The position numbers and the translations under genes were made by a program. From contig NC_015186.1 of the NCBI RefSeq assembly GCF_000202835.1, positions 1,302,001 to 1,366,000 of the forward strand: DNA of 64,000 nt. The letters run 5' to 3'. A model generated the notes under the pieces. The model had not been told where the DNA came from. It worked only from the letters and a program-made list of their open reading frames with translations, and made no database searches. This document shows positions 52,688-62,584 of this stretch, piece by piece (the first letter of the stretch is position 1; the number at the start of each line of letters is the position of its first letter). The stretch is from Acidiphilium multivorum AIU301 (GTDB lineage: Bacteria; Pseudomonadota; Alphaproteobacteria; Acetobacterales; Acetobacteraceae).

Positions 52688-55600
52688 TCAGAGCGCGAGC
52701 GCCGCCGGGTCCCGCACCCAGCGCGGCACGCTGCCGACAAGATCGAGGCTGATCCGCCGTGCCGGGCGGTCGAGCAGCAGTTCCGCGGTCCCGCCGCTCC
52801 ACATCCCGCGATCGCCCTCGTCCGGGCGGTACCAGCCCGCACCGTGCCAGACCGGCAGGCGCACGCCGTCGGCTTCCAGCGCGGCGGCGCAGATGCCGAG
52901 CCGCCGCCGGTCCTCCGACGCGGGATCGGTATAGGCGGGCCGCGAGACGCGCGCGCGCAGCACCAGCCTCGCTGCCGGCGCCGGCAGCGTGAAGTCGAGC
53001 CGCCCCGCACCCCGGCGCGGCTGCACCGGCGGCGCGTCATCCTCCACCAGCGCCTCGACCACGGCGCCGTGGACGATCTGGTAGTCGAGTTCGAGGGCGC
53101 GGCGATGCAGCCGCGCGCGCACCCGGCGCAGCGCCGGGCCGGTGGTGACGACCGGCCGGCACGAGTCCGCCGGCGCGCCCGGCAGGCCGAGGGCGGCGGC
53201 GAAGCGGTCGCGGTTGCCATCGTCGCGATAGGTCTCGCAGGGCAGGTTCTCCGCCCGGATCACCGCGTGCCGGGCCAGTTCGACATGATAATAGGTCACG
53301 GCGAAGCGTGAGGAGTCGTGCAGGATGGTCGCCTCGTTGACCAGCAGCGTCGCCGGCACCAGCACGCCATCGGCATACACCGCATGCAGCGGCGAGAGGG
53401 TGAGAGGATGCGACGGCATGCAGGGCCCGAACGCGCCGGGCGTGATGACGACCGGATGCAGCAGCGCGGCGGCGGGATCGCGCGACAGGTCGATGCTGCG
53501 CCAGCCGATCCAGACGACCGGCTCCGCCGTGCCGTCCTCGGTGACCAGCCGGTCGCCGGGCCGCAGGGTCTCAACCGGGCGGTAGCCCTCCGCCGTCAGC
53601 AGCCTGGTGCCGCGGGCAAAGCAGGGCATGGCGCCGCCGACGGTGACATAGCTGCCGCCGTACCCATCCGCGGCGATGGCGATCGCCGCCTGCCCCGCGG
53701 CCTCGGCGAGGCCGAACGCGCCGCGCCCGCTCGCGGTGAGCGTGCCGCCCGCATAGCCGACCAGCGAGGGGGCGACGCCGATCAGGTCGATCGCGTCGCC
53801 GGATGCCATGTTCACCACCGGATCGGCCATGGCGGCGACGTCGTTGATCGTCAGGATGCCGTCGGCGCCGGCGAAGGAGACGGTGCCGCCCGTGGCCGGG
53901 CCGGCGAGGTCGAGCGCCGCGCCGGGATCGATGGTCGCGCCGCCGGCGAGCGCGCCGCCGAGCACCAGCGTGCCGCCCGACGCGGCGAGCGCGTCGGCGG
54001 CGTCGATCGGGATGAGGCCGGGCGCGCCGAACGTGCCGATCAGCCCGTAGCCCGAGAGTTCGGCGCCGGAACCGATCGTCAGCGAGGCCGCCCGCAATGC
54101 GCCCTGGGCCAGGGCCAGCGTCGCCCCCGCGGCGAGCGAGGCGCTGCCGGCGAGCGAGAGCGTGCCGCCATCCAGCGCCGCACGCCCCGACTCCGCCAGG
54201 CTGCCGGCCGTCAGCGTGCCATCGAGCAGCAGCGCCCCGCCGCCGCCCAACCCGAATCCGCCCGTGCCGAACGACGCCGCCGCCAGTCCGCCGATGCTGA
54301 ACGTGCCGCCCGCGAGGTCGATTCCGCCGGTGCCGGCCAGGCGGCTCGCATCCGCGAGCGCGAGATCGCCCGCGGTGATCGTCGCCGAGCCGAGCGACAG
54401 GCTCGCCGCGTTGCCGAGCGAGACGATGCCGCCGGCGAGCGTGAGGCTGCCCAGCGCGAGCGAGGCGGTGCCGGCTTCGCGCAGCAGGGCGCCGGTGCCC
54501 AGCGCCGAAGCGCCGAAGGATGCCGTGCCACCCAGCTCGAACGTGCCGGGGGCAGCGGTGCCGAGGGCAAGCCCGGCGGCGGCGAGGCTGCCGGTCACCT
54601 CAAGGACGTCATTGCCCGATACTGCCGCGCCGCCGACATCGATCGTTCCCGCCGCATCGAGAGTGCCGGCGATGCCCAGGGTGCCAGTCCCCTGCGCGTC
54701 GCCGACCAGCGCGCCGTCGCCGAGCGTCGCCGCCGCATTGGCGTCGAACAGGGCGAAGCCGCCGGCGCCGATATCGAGCGCGGCGCCGCTCGCGGGCAGA
54801 TCGAACGTGCCGGCGAAATCATAGGCTCCGGCAACCGACACGGTGCCGGCGACCCCCGGCCCCTCGACCAGCAGCGGCGCGCCGGCATGGGGGCCGAGCA
54901 GCGCGACATCGCCATTGGCCGGCGGCGCGCCGCCCTGCCATGACGACCCGGCATTGAACAGGCCGCCATTGGCGCCGGTGAAGTCGAGCGTGCCGGCGGG
55001 GGCGATCGCGATGCCGATCGCGGCACTCAGGCCGGCGAGCCCGGTGCCGCCGGTGAAGTTCAGCACATCGCCCGTGCCGCCCGCCGGCGCGGTATAGTCG
55101 AGCGCCGCGAGTTCCGCGTTCAGGTCGAGCGCGTTGGCGGCCGAGAGCACCAGCGACCCCACGGCCGCGCCGCCGCCGGTGGCGATCTGCCCATGGCTCG
55201 CGCTGACGGTCAGTTGCAGCCCGGCGGAGCCGTCGCTCGGCACCAGCAGGCCGAGGCCGATGATCGGCGTGGCGATGCCGTTCACCGCCTCGATCGAGGC
55301 GCCGGCGGCCGGCACGTCGTTCAGGGTGAGCGCGGCGCTGCTCGCCCGCAGGCCGATCACCTGATCGCCGGCCGAATCCGTCTCCACCACCGGCGACACG
55401 CCGGCGGCCAGGCTGGCATGGATGGTGACGATCTCGCTCTGCGCGGTATTGCCGATGACGACGCCGGCCACCTCGAACGAAGTCGGGGACACATTGAAGA
55501 CCGACAGGTTGGTGAGGGTGGGAAAGGCGATGCGGTCGCCGGGGCGGAAGCCGGCGAGCGTGGCGGCGAAATCCGTCGGGTCGTCGAGCACGAGGACGCC

Positions 55601-57199
55601 GCCCTGCTCGCCCAGGGTGCTGGCATACCCGGTGCCGTCCTGCCCCGCGCTGGCGCCCGGCGCGAAGCTGATCGTGGCATCGGCGCCGACGGTGACCGGC
55701 GTGGCGTTGAACACGCCGTAGAGCGGCTGCACGGCGCCGAGCTCCAGCACCGCCCCCGGCGCGATGGCGAGATCGATCGAACCGCCGATGCTGCCGGCGG
55801 CGATGCTGAGCGGCGCCGGGCCGAGGGCGAGAATCGTGCCCGGGCCGACGATGGTTTCCGCCTCGCTGAAATTGCCGGCCATCAGCAGGCCCGCGCCCTC
55901 GAGCGTGCCGCCGGCGGCAAGCGAGATGGCATTGTACCCGGTGTTCGGCGCCGCGCCGTCGGCCTCGAGCGTGCCGGCGAAATCGACCACGCCGCCGCCA
56001 GGAATGCCGATCGGCCCGCCCAGCGTGCCGCCACCCGGCAGCAGCGCCGCGCCCGCGGCATCGAGCCCGTCGATCGACAGCGCGCCGAACGCCGCCAGCG
56101 CCGCGCCGGAGGACAGCGTGACGCCGGCGGCCTCCAGCGCGCCCGCCGCGCCGGCGACGAGGGTGGAGGAGTCGAGCGAGAGCCCGCCGGCGATCGACAA
56201 CGCGCCGCCGATCGCGGCCGTCGCACCGCTGGCGAGCGTCGCCACCGCAACGCCGAACGCCCCCGCGAGCGCGACCGACGCGCCGGCCGCCACGTCGAGC
56301 ACCGCGCCGAGACCGTATCCGCCGAGCACCGCGCCGTTGCCGATCGTGATGTCGGTCCCCGGTCCCGGCACCTGCGCGCCGGACCAGTCCGCCGCGGTCT
56401 GCCAGTCGCCGTTGCCGCCGTTCCAGCTCTCGCCGCCCGTCGCCGCCGAACCGGTGACGGAGAAACTCAGGCTGCCGGAGGTGACGGCATCGGGCAGCGG
56501 GCCGCCGGTCTGGCGGAGCACGTATTCGAGCGTGCCGGCCGCGGTAGCATCGAGCCGCACCGCGTCGAGCGCGGCGCGCAGGCCGGCGAGATCGCCGGAC
56601 GCGGCGGTGAGCACCAGCATGCCGGTGCCGTTCCCGGCAACGCCGACATCGTTATGGGCGGCGGCATCGAGCAGCAGCGCGCCGGAACTCGCGATCAGGC
56701 TGACCGCGAGCGTCTCGGCGGCCAGCCCGAAGCCCGCCAGCAGCGCGGCCGGATCGTCGGCGATGGCGAGGCCGAGCGTCTGCGCGACGCCGGCGGTGAG
56801 CGGCAGACTCGCCGGCGGCGCGACGAAGGCGGGCGGCGAATCGGCAAAGGCCTGCACCGCGATGGTCGTCGCCAGCGTCGTCCCGCCGCTGGTGGCGCTG
56901 ACGCCGAGCGTGCCGGTCCCGCTCGCCGAGGCGCCGATGGCGAGGCTCGCCAGCGCATCGTTCACCTGCGTTGCGGTGCCGCTGATGGTGATCGCGTTAC
57001 TGCCCAGCGCAACCGTCGCCCCGCCCGCGCTGCTGGCGGAAAATGCGTAGGCACCCGACAGGGTGACGCTCGCCGGGGCCCCCGCCGCCAGCCCGCCCAG
57101 GGTGAAGCCGCAAGGCGGCACGCCCGCAACCGAGGACAGCGCCAACCCGTCGATCAGCCCGATCGCATCCGGCCCGATAATCTGGAACGTGCCCGACAT
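52688..57199 (-). CDS. large repetitive surface/secreted protein with C-terminal Hint domain
   Basis: 1503 residues from the ATG at 57199 (in-frame ATG four codons earlier possible). Residues 1-1190 are Ala/Gly/Ser-rich with many short beta-strand-type repeats (patterns such as GTLxxAGxIDVGG, LTLAGGIVSLGN), like strand-loop-strand passenger domains. From C1193 (CFARGTRLLTAEGYRPVETL) a Hedgehog/intein-type Hint domain follows, with GDRLVTEDG, VVWIGWRSIDLSRDP, and HPLTLSPLHAVY. Such domains are typical of big alphaproteobacterial adhesin-like proteins. No signal peptide is seen, so type I secretion is likely. Self-cleavage is inferred, not shown. Confidence 0.85.
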   Translation of the reverse strand: MSGTFQIIGPDAIGLIDGLALSSVAGVPPCGFTLGGLAAGAPASVTLSGAYAFSASSAGGATVALGSNAITISGTATQVNDALASLAIGASASGTGTLGVSATSGGTTLATTIAVQAFADSPPAFVAPPASLPLTAGVAQTLGLAIADDPAALLAGFGLAAETLAVSLIASSGALLLDAAAHNDVGVAGNGTGMLVLTAASGDLAGLRAALDAVRLDATAAGTLEYVLRQTGGPLPDAVTSGSLSFSVTGSAATGGESWNGGNGDWQTAADWSGAQVPGPGTDITIGNGAVLGGYGLGAVLDVAAGASVALAGAFGVAVATLASGATAAIGGALSIAGGLSLDSSTLVAGAAGALEAAGVTLSSGAALAAFGALSIDGLDAAGAALLPGGGTLGGPIGIPGGGVVDFAGTLEADGAAPNTGYNAISLAAGGTLEGAGLLMAGNFSEAETIVGPGTILALGPAPLSIAAGSIGGSIDLAIAPGAVLELGAVQPLYGVFNATPVTVGADATISFAPGASAGQDGTGYASTLGEQGGVLVLDDPTDFAATLAGFRPGDRIAFPTLTNLSVFNVSPTSFEVAGVVIGNTAQSEIVTIHASLAAGVSPVVETDSAGDQVIGLRASSAALTLNDVPAAGASIEAVNGIATPIIGLGLLVPSDGSAGLQLTVSASHGQIATGGGAAVGSLVLSAANALDLNAELAALDYTAPAGGTGDVLNFTGGTGLAGLSAAIGIAIAPAGTLDFTGANGGLFNAGSSWQGGAPPANGDVALLGPHAGAPLLVEGPGVAGTVSVAGAYDFAGTFDLPASGAALDIGAGGFALFDANAAATLGDGALVGDAQGTGTLGIAGTLDAAGTIDVGGAAVSGNDVLEVTGSLAAAGLALGTAAPGTFELGGTASFGASALGTGALLREAGTASLALGSLTLAGGIVSLGNAASLSLGSATITAGDLALADASRLAGTGGIDLAGGTFSIGGLAAASFGTGGFGLGGGGALLLDGTLTAGSLAESGRAALDGGTLSLAGSASLAAGATLALAQGALRAASLTIGSGAELSGYGLIGTFGAPGLIPIDAADALAASGGTLVLGGALAGGATIDPGAALDLAGPATGGTVSFAGADGILTINDVAAMADPVVNMASGDAIDLIGVAPSLVGYAGGTLTASGRGAFGLAEAAGQAAIAIAADGYGGSYVTVGGAMPCFARGTRLLTAEGYRPVETLRPGDRLVTEDGTAEPVVWIGWRSIDLSRDPAAALLHPVVITPGAFGPCMPSHPLTLSPLHAVYADGVLVPATLLVNEATILHDSSRFAVTYYHVELARHAVIRAENLPCETYRDDGNRDRFAAALGLPGAPADSCRPVVTTGPALRRVRARLHRRALELDYQIVHGAVVEALVEDDAPPVQPRRGAGRLDFTLPAPAARLVLRARVSRPAYTDPASEDRRRLGICAAALEADGVRLPVWHGAGWYRPDEGDRGMWSGGTAELLLDRPARRISLDLVGSVPRWVRDPAALAL

Positions 57200-57267
57200 G
57201 CCGCCCTCCAAGGTAAGGGCGGCATGATATTATTCTACCTAAAGTAGTTCAACCGGGGAATTTCGCC

Positions 57268-58914
57268 TTAACCGCGAAGTTCCCGGCGCAGGATCTTGCC
57301 GGTCACGGTCTTGGGCAGGTCGTCGATGATCTCCACCGTGCGGGGATATTTGTAGGCGGCCATGCGCTCCTTGCAGAAGGCGATGATCTCCTCCTGTGTC
57401 GCGCTGGTGCCGGGCCGCAGGCTGATCACGGCCTTCACCGTCTCGCCGCGATAGGAGTCGGCCACACCCACCACCGCCGCCTCGCGCACGGCGGGATGGG
57501 TATAGAGCACGTCCTCCACCTCGCGCGGCCAGACCTTGTAGCCGGCGGCGTTGATCATGTCCTTCTTGCGGTCGACCAGGTAGAACCAGCCGTCCTTGTC
57601 CATGAAGCCGACATCGCCGGTATGGAACCGGCCGTTGCGGATCGCCTCGGCGGTCTTGTCCGGCTTGTTCCAGTAGCCCGGCACGATCATCGGCCCCTGG
57701 CTGACGATCTCGCCGACCTCGCCCACCGGCAGTTCCCGCCCCTCGTCGTCGCAGATCCAGGAGATGGTGTTGTAGGCCGGCACCCCGATCGACAGCGCGC
57801 CCGAGGCCGGATCGACCGGCGCCTCGCGCGAGAGCGGCACCACATGCGTGGGCGAGTTGGTCTCGGTCAGCCCGTATCCGTTATGGATGTAATGGCCGAA
57901 CGTCTCGCGGAAGGCGGTGACCACGCTGGGCGGAATCGGCGCGCCGCCGGAGTAGATCCTGGTCATCGAGGCGAGCTTGGCGGGGGCCGCGTCCGGATGG
58001 TTCATCATCGCGATGAAGGCGGTGATGGCGCCGATGGTGAACGCCGCCTTGTGTTCCTCGATCGCGTCGAGCATCACGCCCGGCTCGAAGCGATAGGCGA
58101 GGATCAGCGGGGAGGCGGTGATGAAGGCGGCGGCGATATGGCCGATCAGCCCGGTGATGTGGAACAGCGGCGCGATGCCGAGGATCGGCGCGCCCTCGCC
58201 CAGCCCGATCCAGTCGCGATAGGTCTGGGCGTTGAAGGTGACGTTGCCGTGGGTGTTCATCGCCCCCTTGGGCACGCCCGTCGTCCCCGAGGTGTAGACG
58301 AGGAAGGCGATGTCGTCCGGCTTGTAGGATGGCGCCGGCGGCAGCGCCCCGCCCGCCGCGATCGCCGCCTCGAAATCGACCGTGCCGGCGCAGGCCACGC
58401 GCCGCGTCGCGGCGAAGAGGCGCCTGTCGTTGCGGGTCTGGAAGGCGAGCGCCGAGGTGGTCAGCACGATCTGCGGCCGCAGGCCCGGCTCCAGCGCGCC
58501 CACCGTCTCCTCGAAGGTGGTGTCGTGGCAGACGACCGCCTTCGGCGTGCAGTCGGCGAACAGGATGCCGATCTCCCGCGCCCGGTTCATCGGGTTCACC
58601 GCCACCGCGATTCCCCCCGCCTTCCAGGCGCCGAGAATGGCGATGACGAATTGCGGCACGTTCTGCAGGTAGACCGCCAGCCGGTCGCCCGCGCCGAAGC
58701 CGTGCGCCGCGAGATAGCCGGCCAGACCGTCGCTCAGCCGGTCGAGCTCGGCATAGCTGATCCGGCCGTCGAAATAGAGAATGGCCGGCGCCTGCGGCGC
58801 CCGCGCCACGGCGGCGCGGAACATCACCAGCGCATCGGTGAACTCGGGCACGATCTCGGCGGGCTGGCCCGCGTCGTAGAGCGCGAGCCAGGGTTTCTCG
58901 TCGTAGATGCTCAT
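57268..58914 (-). CDS. long-chain/medium-chain acyl-CoA ligase (AMP-dependent)
   Basis: 548 residues. P-loop LVYTSGTTGVPKGAMNTHG, then YGLTETNSP, GRFHTGDVGFMDKDGWFYLVDRKKDMI (residues around 420-446), and the C-terminal catalytic Lys in DLPKTVTGKILRRELRG. It activates a carboxylic acid with ATP and CoA. The stop of the upstream cyclase gene lies 10 bp before its start, so both are co-transcribed and probably act on the same substrate. Confidence 0.92.
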   Translation of the reverse strand: MSIYDEKPWLALYDAGQPAEIVPEFTDALVMFRAAVARAPQAPAILYFDGRISYAELDRLSDGLAGYLAAHGFGAGDRLAVYLQNVPQFVIAILGAWKAGGIAVAVNPMNRAREIGILFADCTPKAVVCHDTTFEETVGALEPGLRPQIVLTTSALAFQTRNDRRLFAATRRVACAGTVDFEAAIAAGGALPPAPSYKPDDIAFLVYTSGTTGVPKGAMNTHGNVTFNAQTYRDWIGLGEGAPILGIAPLFHITGLIGHIAAAFITASPLILAYRFEPGVMLDAIEEHKAAFTIGAITAFIAMMNHPDAAPAKLASMTRIYSGGAPIPPSVVTAFRETFGHYIHNGYGLTETNSPTHVVPLSREAPVDPASGALSIGVPAYNTISWICDDEGRELPVGEVGEIVSQGPMIVPGYWNKPDKTAEAIRNGRFHTGDVGFMDKDGWFYLVDRKKDMINAAGYKVWPREVEDVLYTHPAVREAAVVGVADSYRGETVKAVISLRPGTSATQEEIIAFCKERMAAYKYPRTVEIIDDLPKTVTGKILRRELRG

Positions 58915-58924
58915 CCAGGCGTCC

Positions 58925-59893
58925 TTACTTGATCACGACGGGGTTCACCGGCGCGCCGGTGCCGTTGACGACCTTGAGCGGTGCGGCGGTGTAGAGGAAG
59001 GTCCACTGCCCGTCCTTCGCGCAATCATCGGCGAGGTCGTCGAGGGCGGCGATCTCGGTGAAGGTGACGCCGAGATTGCGCATCAGCGCGTTGTGCAGCG
59101 GCAGCACCACGCCGGAGACCGGGTCGGCGGTGATCTCGTTGGCGATCGTGTCGGTGACGAGATTGGGAATCTCCATCTCGTGGAACCATTTCACCAGTTC
59201 CTTCGAGTAGGTCAGGCCCGGCTCCATGAAATCCTTGTAGAACTCGTCCTTCTCGCGCTTGTAGTAGGAGCCGATCCAGCCGGTGCGGATGATCAGGATG
59301 TCGTGCTTCTCGATCCTGGTGCCCTGCTTCTCGGCCGCCGCCATGAGGTCTTCGTGGGTGAAGGTCTCGGCGCGTTCCAGCCAGGGCTTGCCGCGATGGC
59401 GGGCCATGTCGATCAGGATGCCGCGGCCGACGATGCCGCGCTCGGCGATCGGCAGCACGCTGGCCTTGGTCATGCCGCCCGCGGTGGTGCGCGCGTCATA
59501 GCCGTTGTAGAGCGTGTCGTCGCACCAGACATGGCCGAGCGCGTCATACTGCGTCGAGCCCTGGAGATACATGAACAGCACGTCGTCGGCGTATTCGGCG
59601 TGGCCGGGGAAGACCGGCCCCTTGCCGCACATGTAATGGCCCTTGTCCATCACGTTGATCCGCACCGGGTCCTTGCGGCCGGGCCAGACCGGGTCGCCCT
59701 TGGGGTGGCACATCTGGATCTGCAGGGTGAAGGTCTTGCCCTGCTTCACCGACTGCACGCCGCGCAGCACCTCCTGGCTGGTGAGGAAGTTGAGGCCGCC
59801 GACCTCGTCGTCCGGCCCCCAGCGGCCCCAGTTCTTCGGATCGTCCTTCAGCAGTTCGGTGACGGGAATCTCGGCGCGCAGTGATCCGGCCAT
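58925..59893 (-). CDS. cyclase family protein (KynB-type metal-dependent hydrolase fold)
   Basis: 322 residues from the ATG at 59893, preceded by GGAGGAAACG. It belongs to the large-size cyclase group (WGRWGPDDEVGGLNFLTSQEV near the N-terminus). The metal motif is altered: GSTQYDALGHVW stands where small cyclases have HxGTHxDxPxH. Members of this group hydrolyse or cyclise amides and lactones. It is first in a two-gene operon with the acyl-CoA ligase. Confidence 0.85.
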   Translation of the reverse strand: MAGSLRAEIPVTELLKDDPKNWGRWGPDDEVGGLNFLTSQEVLRGVQSVKQGKTFTLQIQMCHPKGDPVWPGRKDPVRINVMDKGHYMCGKGPVFPGHAEYADDVLFMYLQGSTQYDALGHVWCDDTLYNGYDARTTAGGMTKASVLPIAERGIVGRGILIDMARHRGKPWLERAETFTHEDLMAAAEKQGTRIEKHDILIIRTGWIGSYYKREKDEFYKDFMEPGLTYSKELVKWFHEMEIPNLVTDTIANEITADPVSGVVLPLHNALMRNLGVTFTEIAALDDLADDCAKDGQWTFLYTAAPLKVVNGTGAPVNPVVIK

Positions 59894-59987
59894 CTTCGTT
59901 TCCTCCATGATGGGGCGGATCGTTGCCGCCCGGGCGCATCCTGCAACGCGCATCCGGGCGGCACAAGAGGCAGCGAGACTGCCGGGC

Positions 59988-61217
59988 TCAGGCTGTTTCC
60001 GTCTGGAACACCGCGGCCGGATGTTCGTCCGCCGGGCCGAAGAACTCGAAGCGCAGCCACTCTTCCGGCACGCCGAGCCCGGCGAGCCCGCCGATCACCG
60101 CGCGCATGAAGGGCTTCGGACCGCAGACATGGAACACCGTGTCCGCCGGCACGTGCGCGTGCAGGAAGGCGGCGGTGACGAACCCTTCGCGATCGTAGTC
60201 GATGCCCGGCCGGTCCTCCTCGGCGGGCTCGGCGTAGAACGTCGTGGTCGAGACGCCGGGCGCCCGCGCCTCCAGCGCGCGGACATGCTCGCGCATGGCA
60301 TGGACGCGGCCGTTCAGCGCGCCATGCACCCAGAAGGTCGGCCGCTCCGGCAACGCCGCCACGATGGTCTCCAGCATGCTGACCATCGGCGTGAGGCCGA
60401 CGCCGCCGCTGACCAGGGCGACCGGTGCCGTCGACGCGGGATCGAGGAAGAAGTCGCCCGCCGGCGCGGCCACGCGCAGGATGGTGCCGGGCACGGCGTG
60501 ATCGTGCAGCCAGTTGGAGATCCGGCCCATCTTCTCGCGCTTGACGCTGATGCGATAGGCACGGTCGTTCGGCGCGCAGGAAATCGAATAATTGCGCCGC
60601 TGCTTGCCGGTGCCCGGCAGGTCGAAGGCGAAGCCGAGATACTGGCCGGGGCGATGGCGCACCACCGTCCCGCCATCGGCCGGCACCAGCGTGAACGACC
60701 GAATGACGCTGCTTTCTTCCACGACCTCCTCGACCGCGAAATCCCGCCAGCCGTTCCAGCCGCCGGGTGCGGCGGCGAGATCGCGATAGATCGCGGCCTC
60801 GCGGCCGATCAGCAGCTCGGCGAGGAACCAGTAGGCCTCGCCCCAGGCGGCGAGGACCTCGTCGGTCGCGGCATCGCCCAGCACGTCGCCGATCGCGGCG
60901 AGCAGCGCGGTCGCGACATGCGGATAATGCTCGGGCAGGATGTTCAGCGCGACATGCTTCTGCGCGATCCGCTCGACCGCGCCGGCCATCGGCGCGAGAT
61001 TGTCGATATGCCGCGCATAGGCCAGCACGGCGCCGGCCAGCGCCTTCGGCTGCGCGCCGGCCGCATCCTGATGCGACTGGTTGAACAGCTCGGCGATCGC
61101 CGGGTTGCGAAACATCAGCTCGTACATCCGGCGGGTAATGGCAAGGCCGTGCTGGTCGAGCGCGGGCACCGTGGCCTTGATCAGGGCAATCGTGCGGTCG
61201 GAAAGCGGAGCGGGCAT
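59988..61217 (-). CDS. hmp: flavohemoprotein, nitric oxide dioxygenase
   Basis: 409 residues. It detoxifies NO to nitrate with NAD(P)H. The N-terminal globin has the proximal heme His in AQKHVALNILPEHY (H88). The FAD domain shows the RxYS-type RRNYSIS and the NAD domain VALVSGGVGLTPMVSML and HVCGPKPFM. The ATG at 61217 is preferred over a TTG two codons upstream. The upstream palindromes at 61291-61314 are a probable regulatory site. Confidence 0.95.
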   Translation of the reverse strand: MPAPLSDRTIALIKATVPALDQHGLAITRRMYELMFRNPAIAELFNQSHQDAAGAQPKALAGAVLAYARHIDNLAPMAGAVERIAQKHVALNILPEHYPHVATALLAAIGDVLGDAATDEVLAAWGEAYWFLAELLIGREAAIYRDLAAAPGGWNGWRDFAVEEVVEESSVIRSFTLVPADGGTVVRHRPGQYLGFAFDLPGTGKQRRNYSISCAPNDRAYRISVKREKMGRISNWLHDHAVPGTILRVAAPAGDFFLDPASTAPVALVSGGVGLTPMVSMLETIVAALPERPTFWVHGALNGRVHAMREHVRALEARAPGVSTTTFYAEPAEEDRPGIDYDREGFVTAAFLHAHVPADTVFHVCGPKPFMRAVIGGLAGLGVPEEWLRFEFFGPADEHPAAVFQTETA

Positions 61218-61290
61218 GGGCAATCTCTTTCTGCAGCCGGAGGATGGTTACCGTCTTAAAGGTGTATTCTCGGTGCAGGTTTTATGCGGA

Positions 61291-61314
61291 ACCGAATTCG
61301 GTATTACCAATACC
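61291..61314. promoter_or_regulatory. overlapping palindromes upstream of hmp
   Basis: ACCGAATTCGGT (61291-61302, perfect) overlaps GGTATT-ACC-AATACC (61300-61314, perfect arms). It is 74-97 bp before the hmp ATG. The second element shares its GGTATT-N3-AATACC core with the TetR operator at 40931-40961. It may be an NO-response or TetR-type operator. Confidence 0.55.
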
Positions 61315-61423
61315 TGTTTTGAGAACCACCCATGCGCGACCCGGCCTCGACAGGCCGGCCCGCGCGTGAGCAACGCATTTTCGATTCAGGAAGCCATCCG
61401 GCCGCGCGGCCTTCGGGCGCGGC

Positions 61424-62584
61424 CTAATCGGCGTCGGCGGTCTCGAACTCGACGTCGCGATGCACGTGCACCGACATGAGAACGCCGAATGCCAACATCA
61501 CCGCGGTCAGCGCCGAGCCGCCATAGGAGACCAGCGGCAGCGGCACGCCCCCCACCGGGATGAGGCCCATCACCATCGCGAGATTGACGAAACAGTAGAG
61601 GAACAGGTTCGTCGAGATGCCGAGCGCCACCAGCCGGCCGAACTGGTGCCCGCAGCGCAGGGCCGTATAGGTCGCCATCGCCACCATCGAGAGCAGGATG
61701 GACACCAGCACGAGCGACCCGGCGAAGCCGAATTCCTCGGCGATGATGGTGAAGACGAAATCGGTCTGCTTCTCGGGCAGGAAGTTGAGCTGGTTCTGCG
61801 AGCCGTGCAGGAACCCCTGCCCCCACATGCCGCCCGAGCCGAGCGCGATCTTCGACTGGATGATGTTGTACCCCGCACCGAGCGGATCGCGCCCGGGATG
61901 GAGGAAGGTGAGGATCCGTTCCTTCTGGTAGCCGTGCAGGTGATGATAGGCGAAGGGCGCGATGACCGCGACGAGCCCGATCACGATCGCGAATTTCCAC
62001 CAGCGCACGCCGGCGCCGAGCATCACCGCGCCGCCGATGCTCATGGTGATCACGGCGGTGCCGAGATTGGGTTCCTTGAGGATCAGCCCGGCGGGAACAA
62101 GGATCGCGAGCGCCGGGGGGATGAGGAAGAGCGGATTGCCGACCCGTTCGTGGCTGGCCCGGTGGAACCACGATGCCAGCGCCATGGCGAGGAACAGCTT
62201 CATCAGCTCGGAGGGCTGCACGTGCACGCCACCGAGGTCGAGCCAGCGCTTGGCGCCAAGCCCCACATGGCCGAATTTCCACACCGCGACCAGCAGCAGC
62301 ACGCCCACCCCGTAAAGCGGCCAGGCGAGTTTCGCGATCAGCCGGATATCGACCATCGCGATCGCGATCATCATGATCAGCGCGGCGAAGAAACGCTCGA
62401 TCTGCGGCGTGGCATAGGGCTGGCCGTGGCCGCCGGCCGCCGAATAGAGCGCCGCATAGCCGATCCCCGCCACCGCGCAGCATGCGAGAACGAACAGCCA
62501 GTTCACCCGCAGCAGCTTGGCGGCGATGCCGGTGCCGCGCTCGTAATAGGGCTTGTAGGTCTTGTCGGTCAGCAGCGTGTTCAT
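61424..62584 (-). CDS. rodA: rod shape-determining protein RodA (SEDS peptidoglycan polymerase)
   Basis: 386 residues, about ten transmembrane helices. SEDS hallmarks are WLDLGGVHVQPSELMKLFL, LILKEPNLGTAVI, GYNIIQSKIALGSGGMWGQGF, and MGLIPVGGVPLPLVSYGGSA. It polymerises lateral-wall glycan together with PBP2. The start overlaps the stop of mrdA (ATGA), as is usual for the pair. Confidence 0.96.
   Translation of the reverse strand: MNTLLTDKTYKPYYERGTGIAAKLLRVNWLFVLACCAVAGIGYAALYSAAGGHGQPYATPQIERFFAALIMMIAIAMVDIRLIAKLAWPLYGVGVLLLVAVWKFGHVGLGAKRWLDLGGVHVQPSELMKLFLAMALASWFHRASHERVGNPLFLIPPALAILVPAGLILKEPNLGTAVITMSIGGAVMLGAGVRWWKFAIVIGLVAVIAPFAYHHLHGYQKERILTFLHPGRDPLGAGYNIIQSKIALGSGGMWGQGFLHGSQNQLNFLPEKQTDFVFTIIAEEFGFAGSLVLVSILLSMVAMATYTALRCGHQFGRLVALGISTNLFLYCFVNLAMVMGLIPVGGVPLPLVSYGGSALTAVMLAFGVLMSVHVHRDVEFETADAD

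Noticed and set aside
53318-57247. Long plus-strand ORFs opposite the Hint-domain protein
   Set aside because: Low-complexity Ala/Arg/Pro composition typical of the antisense of Ala/Gly-rich coding DNA.
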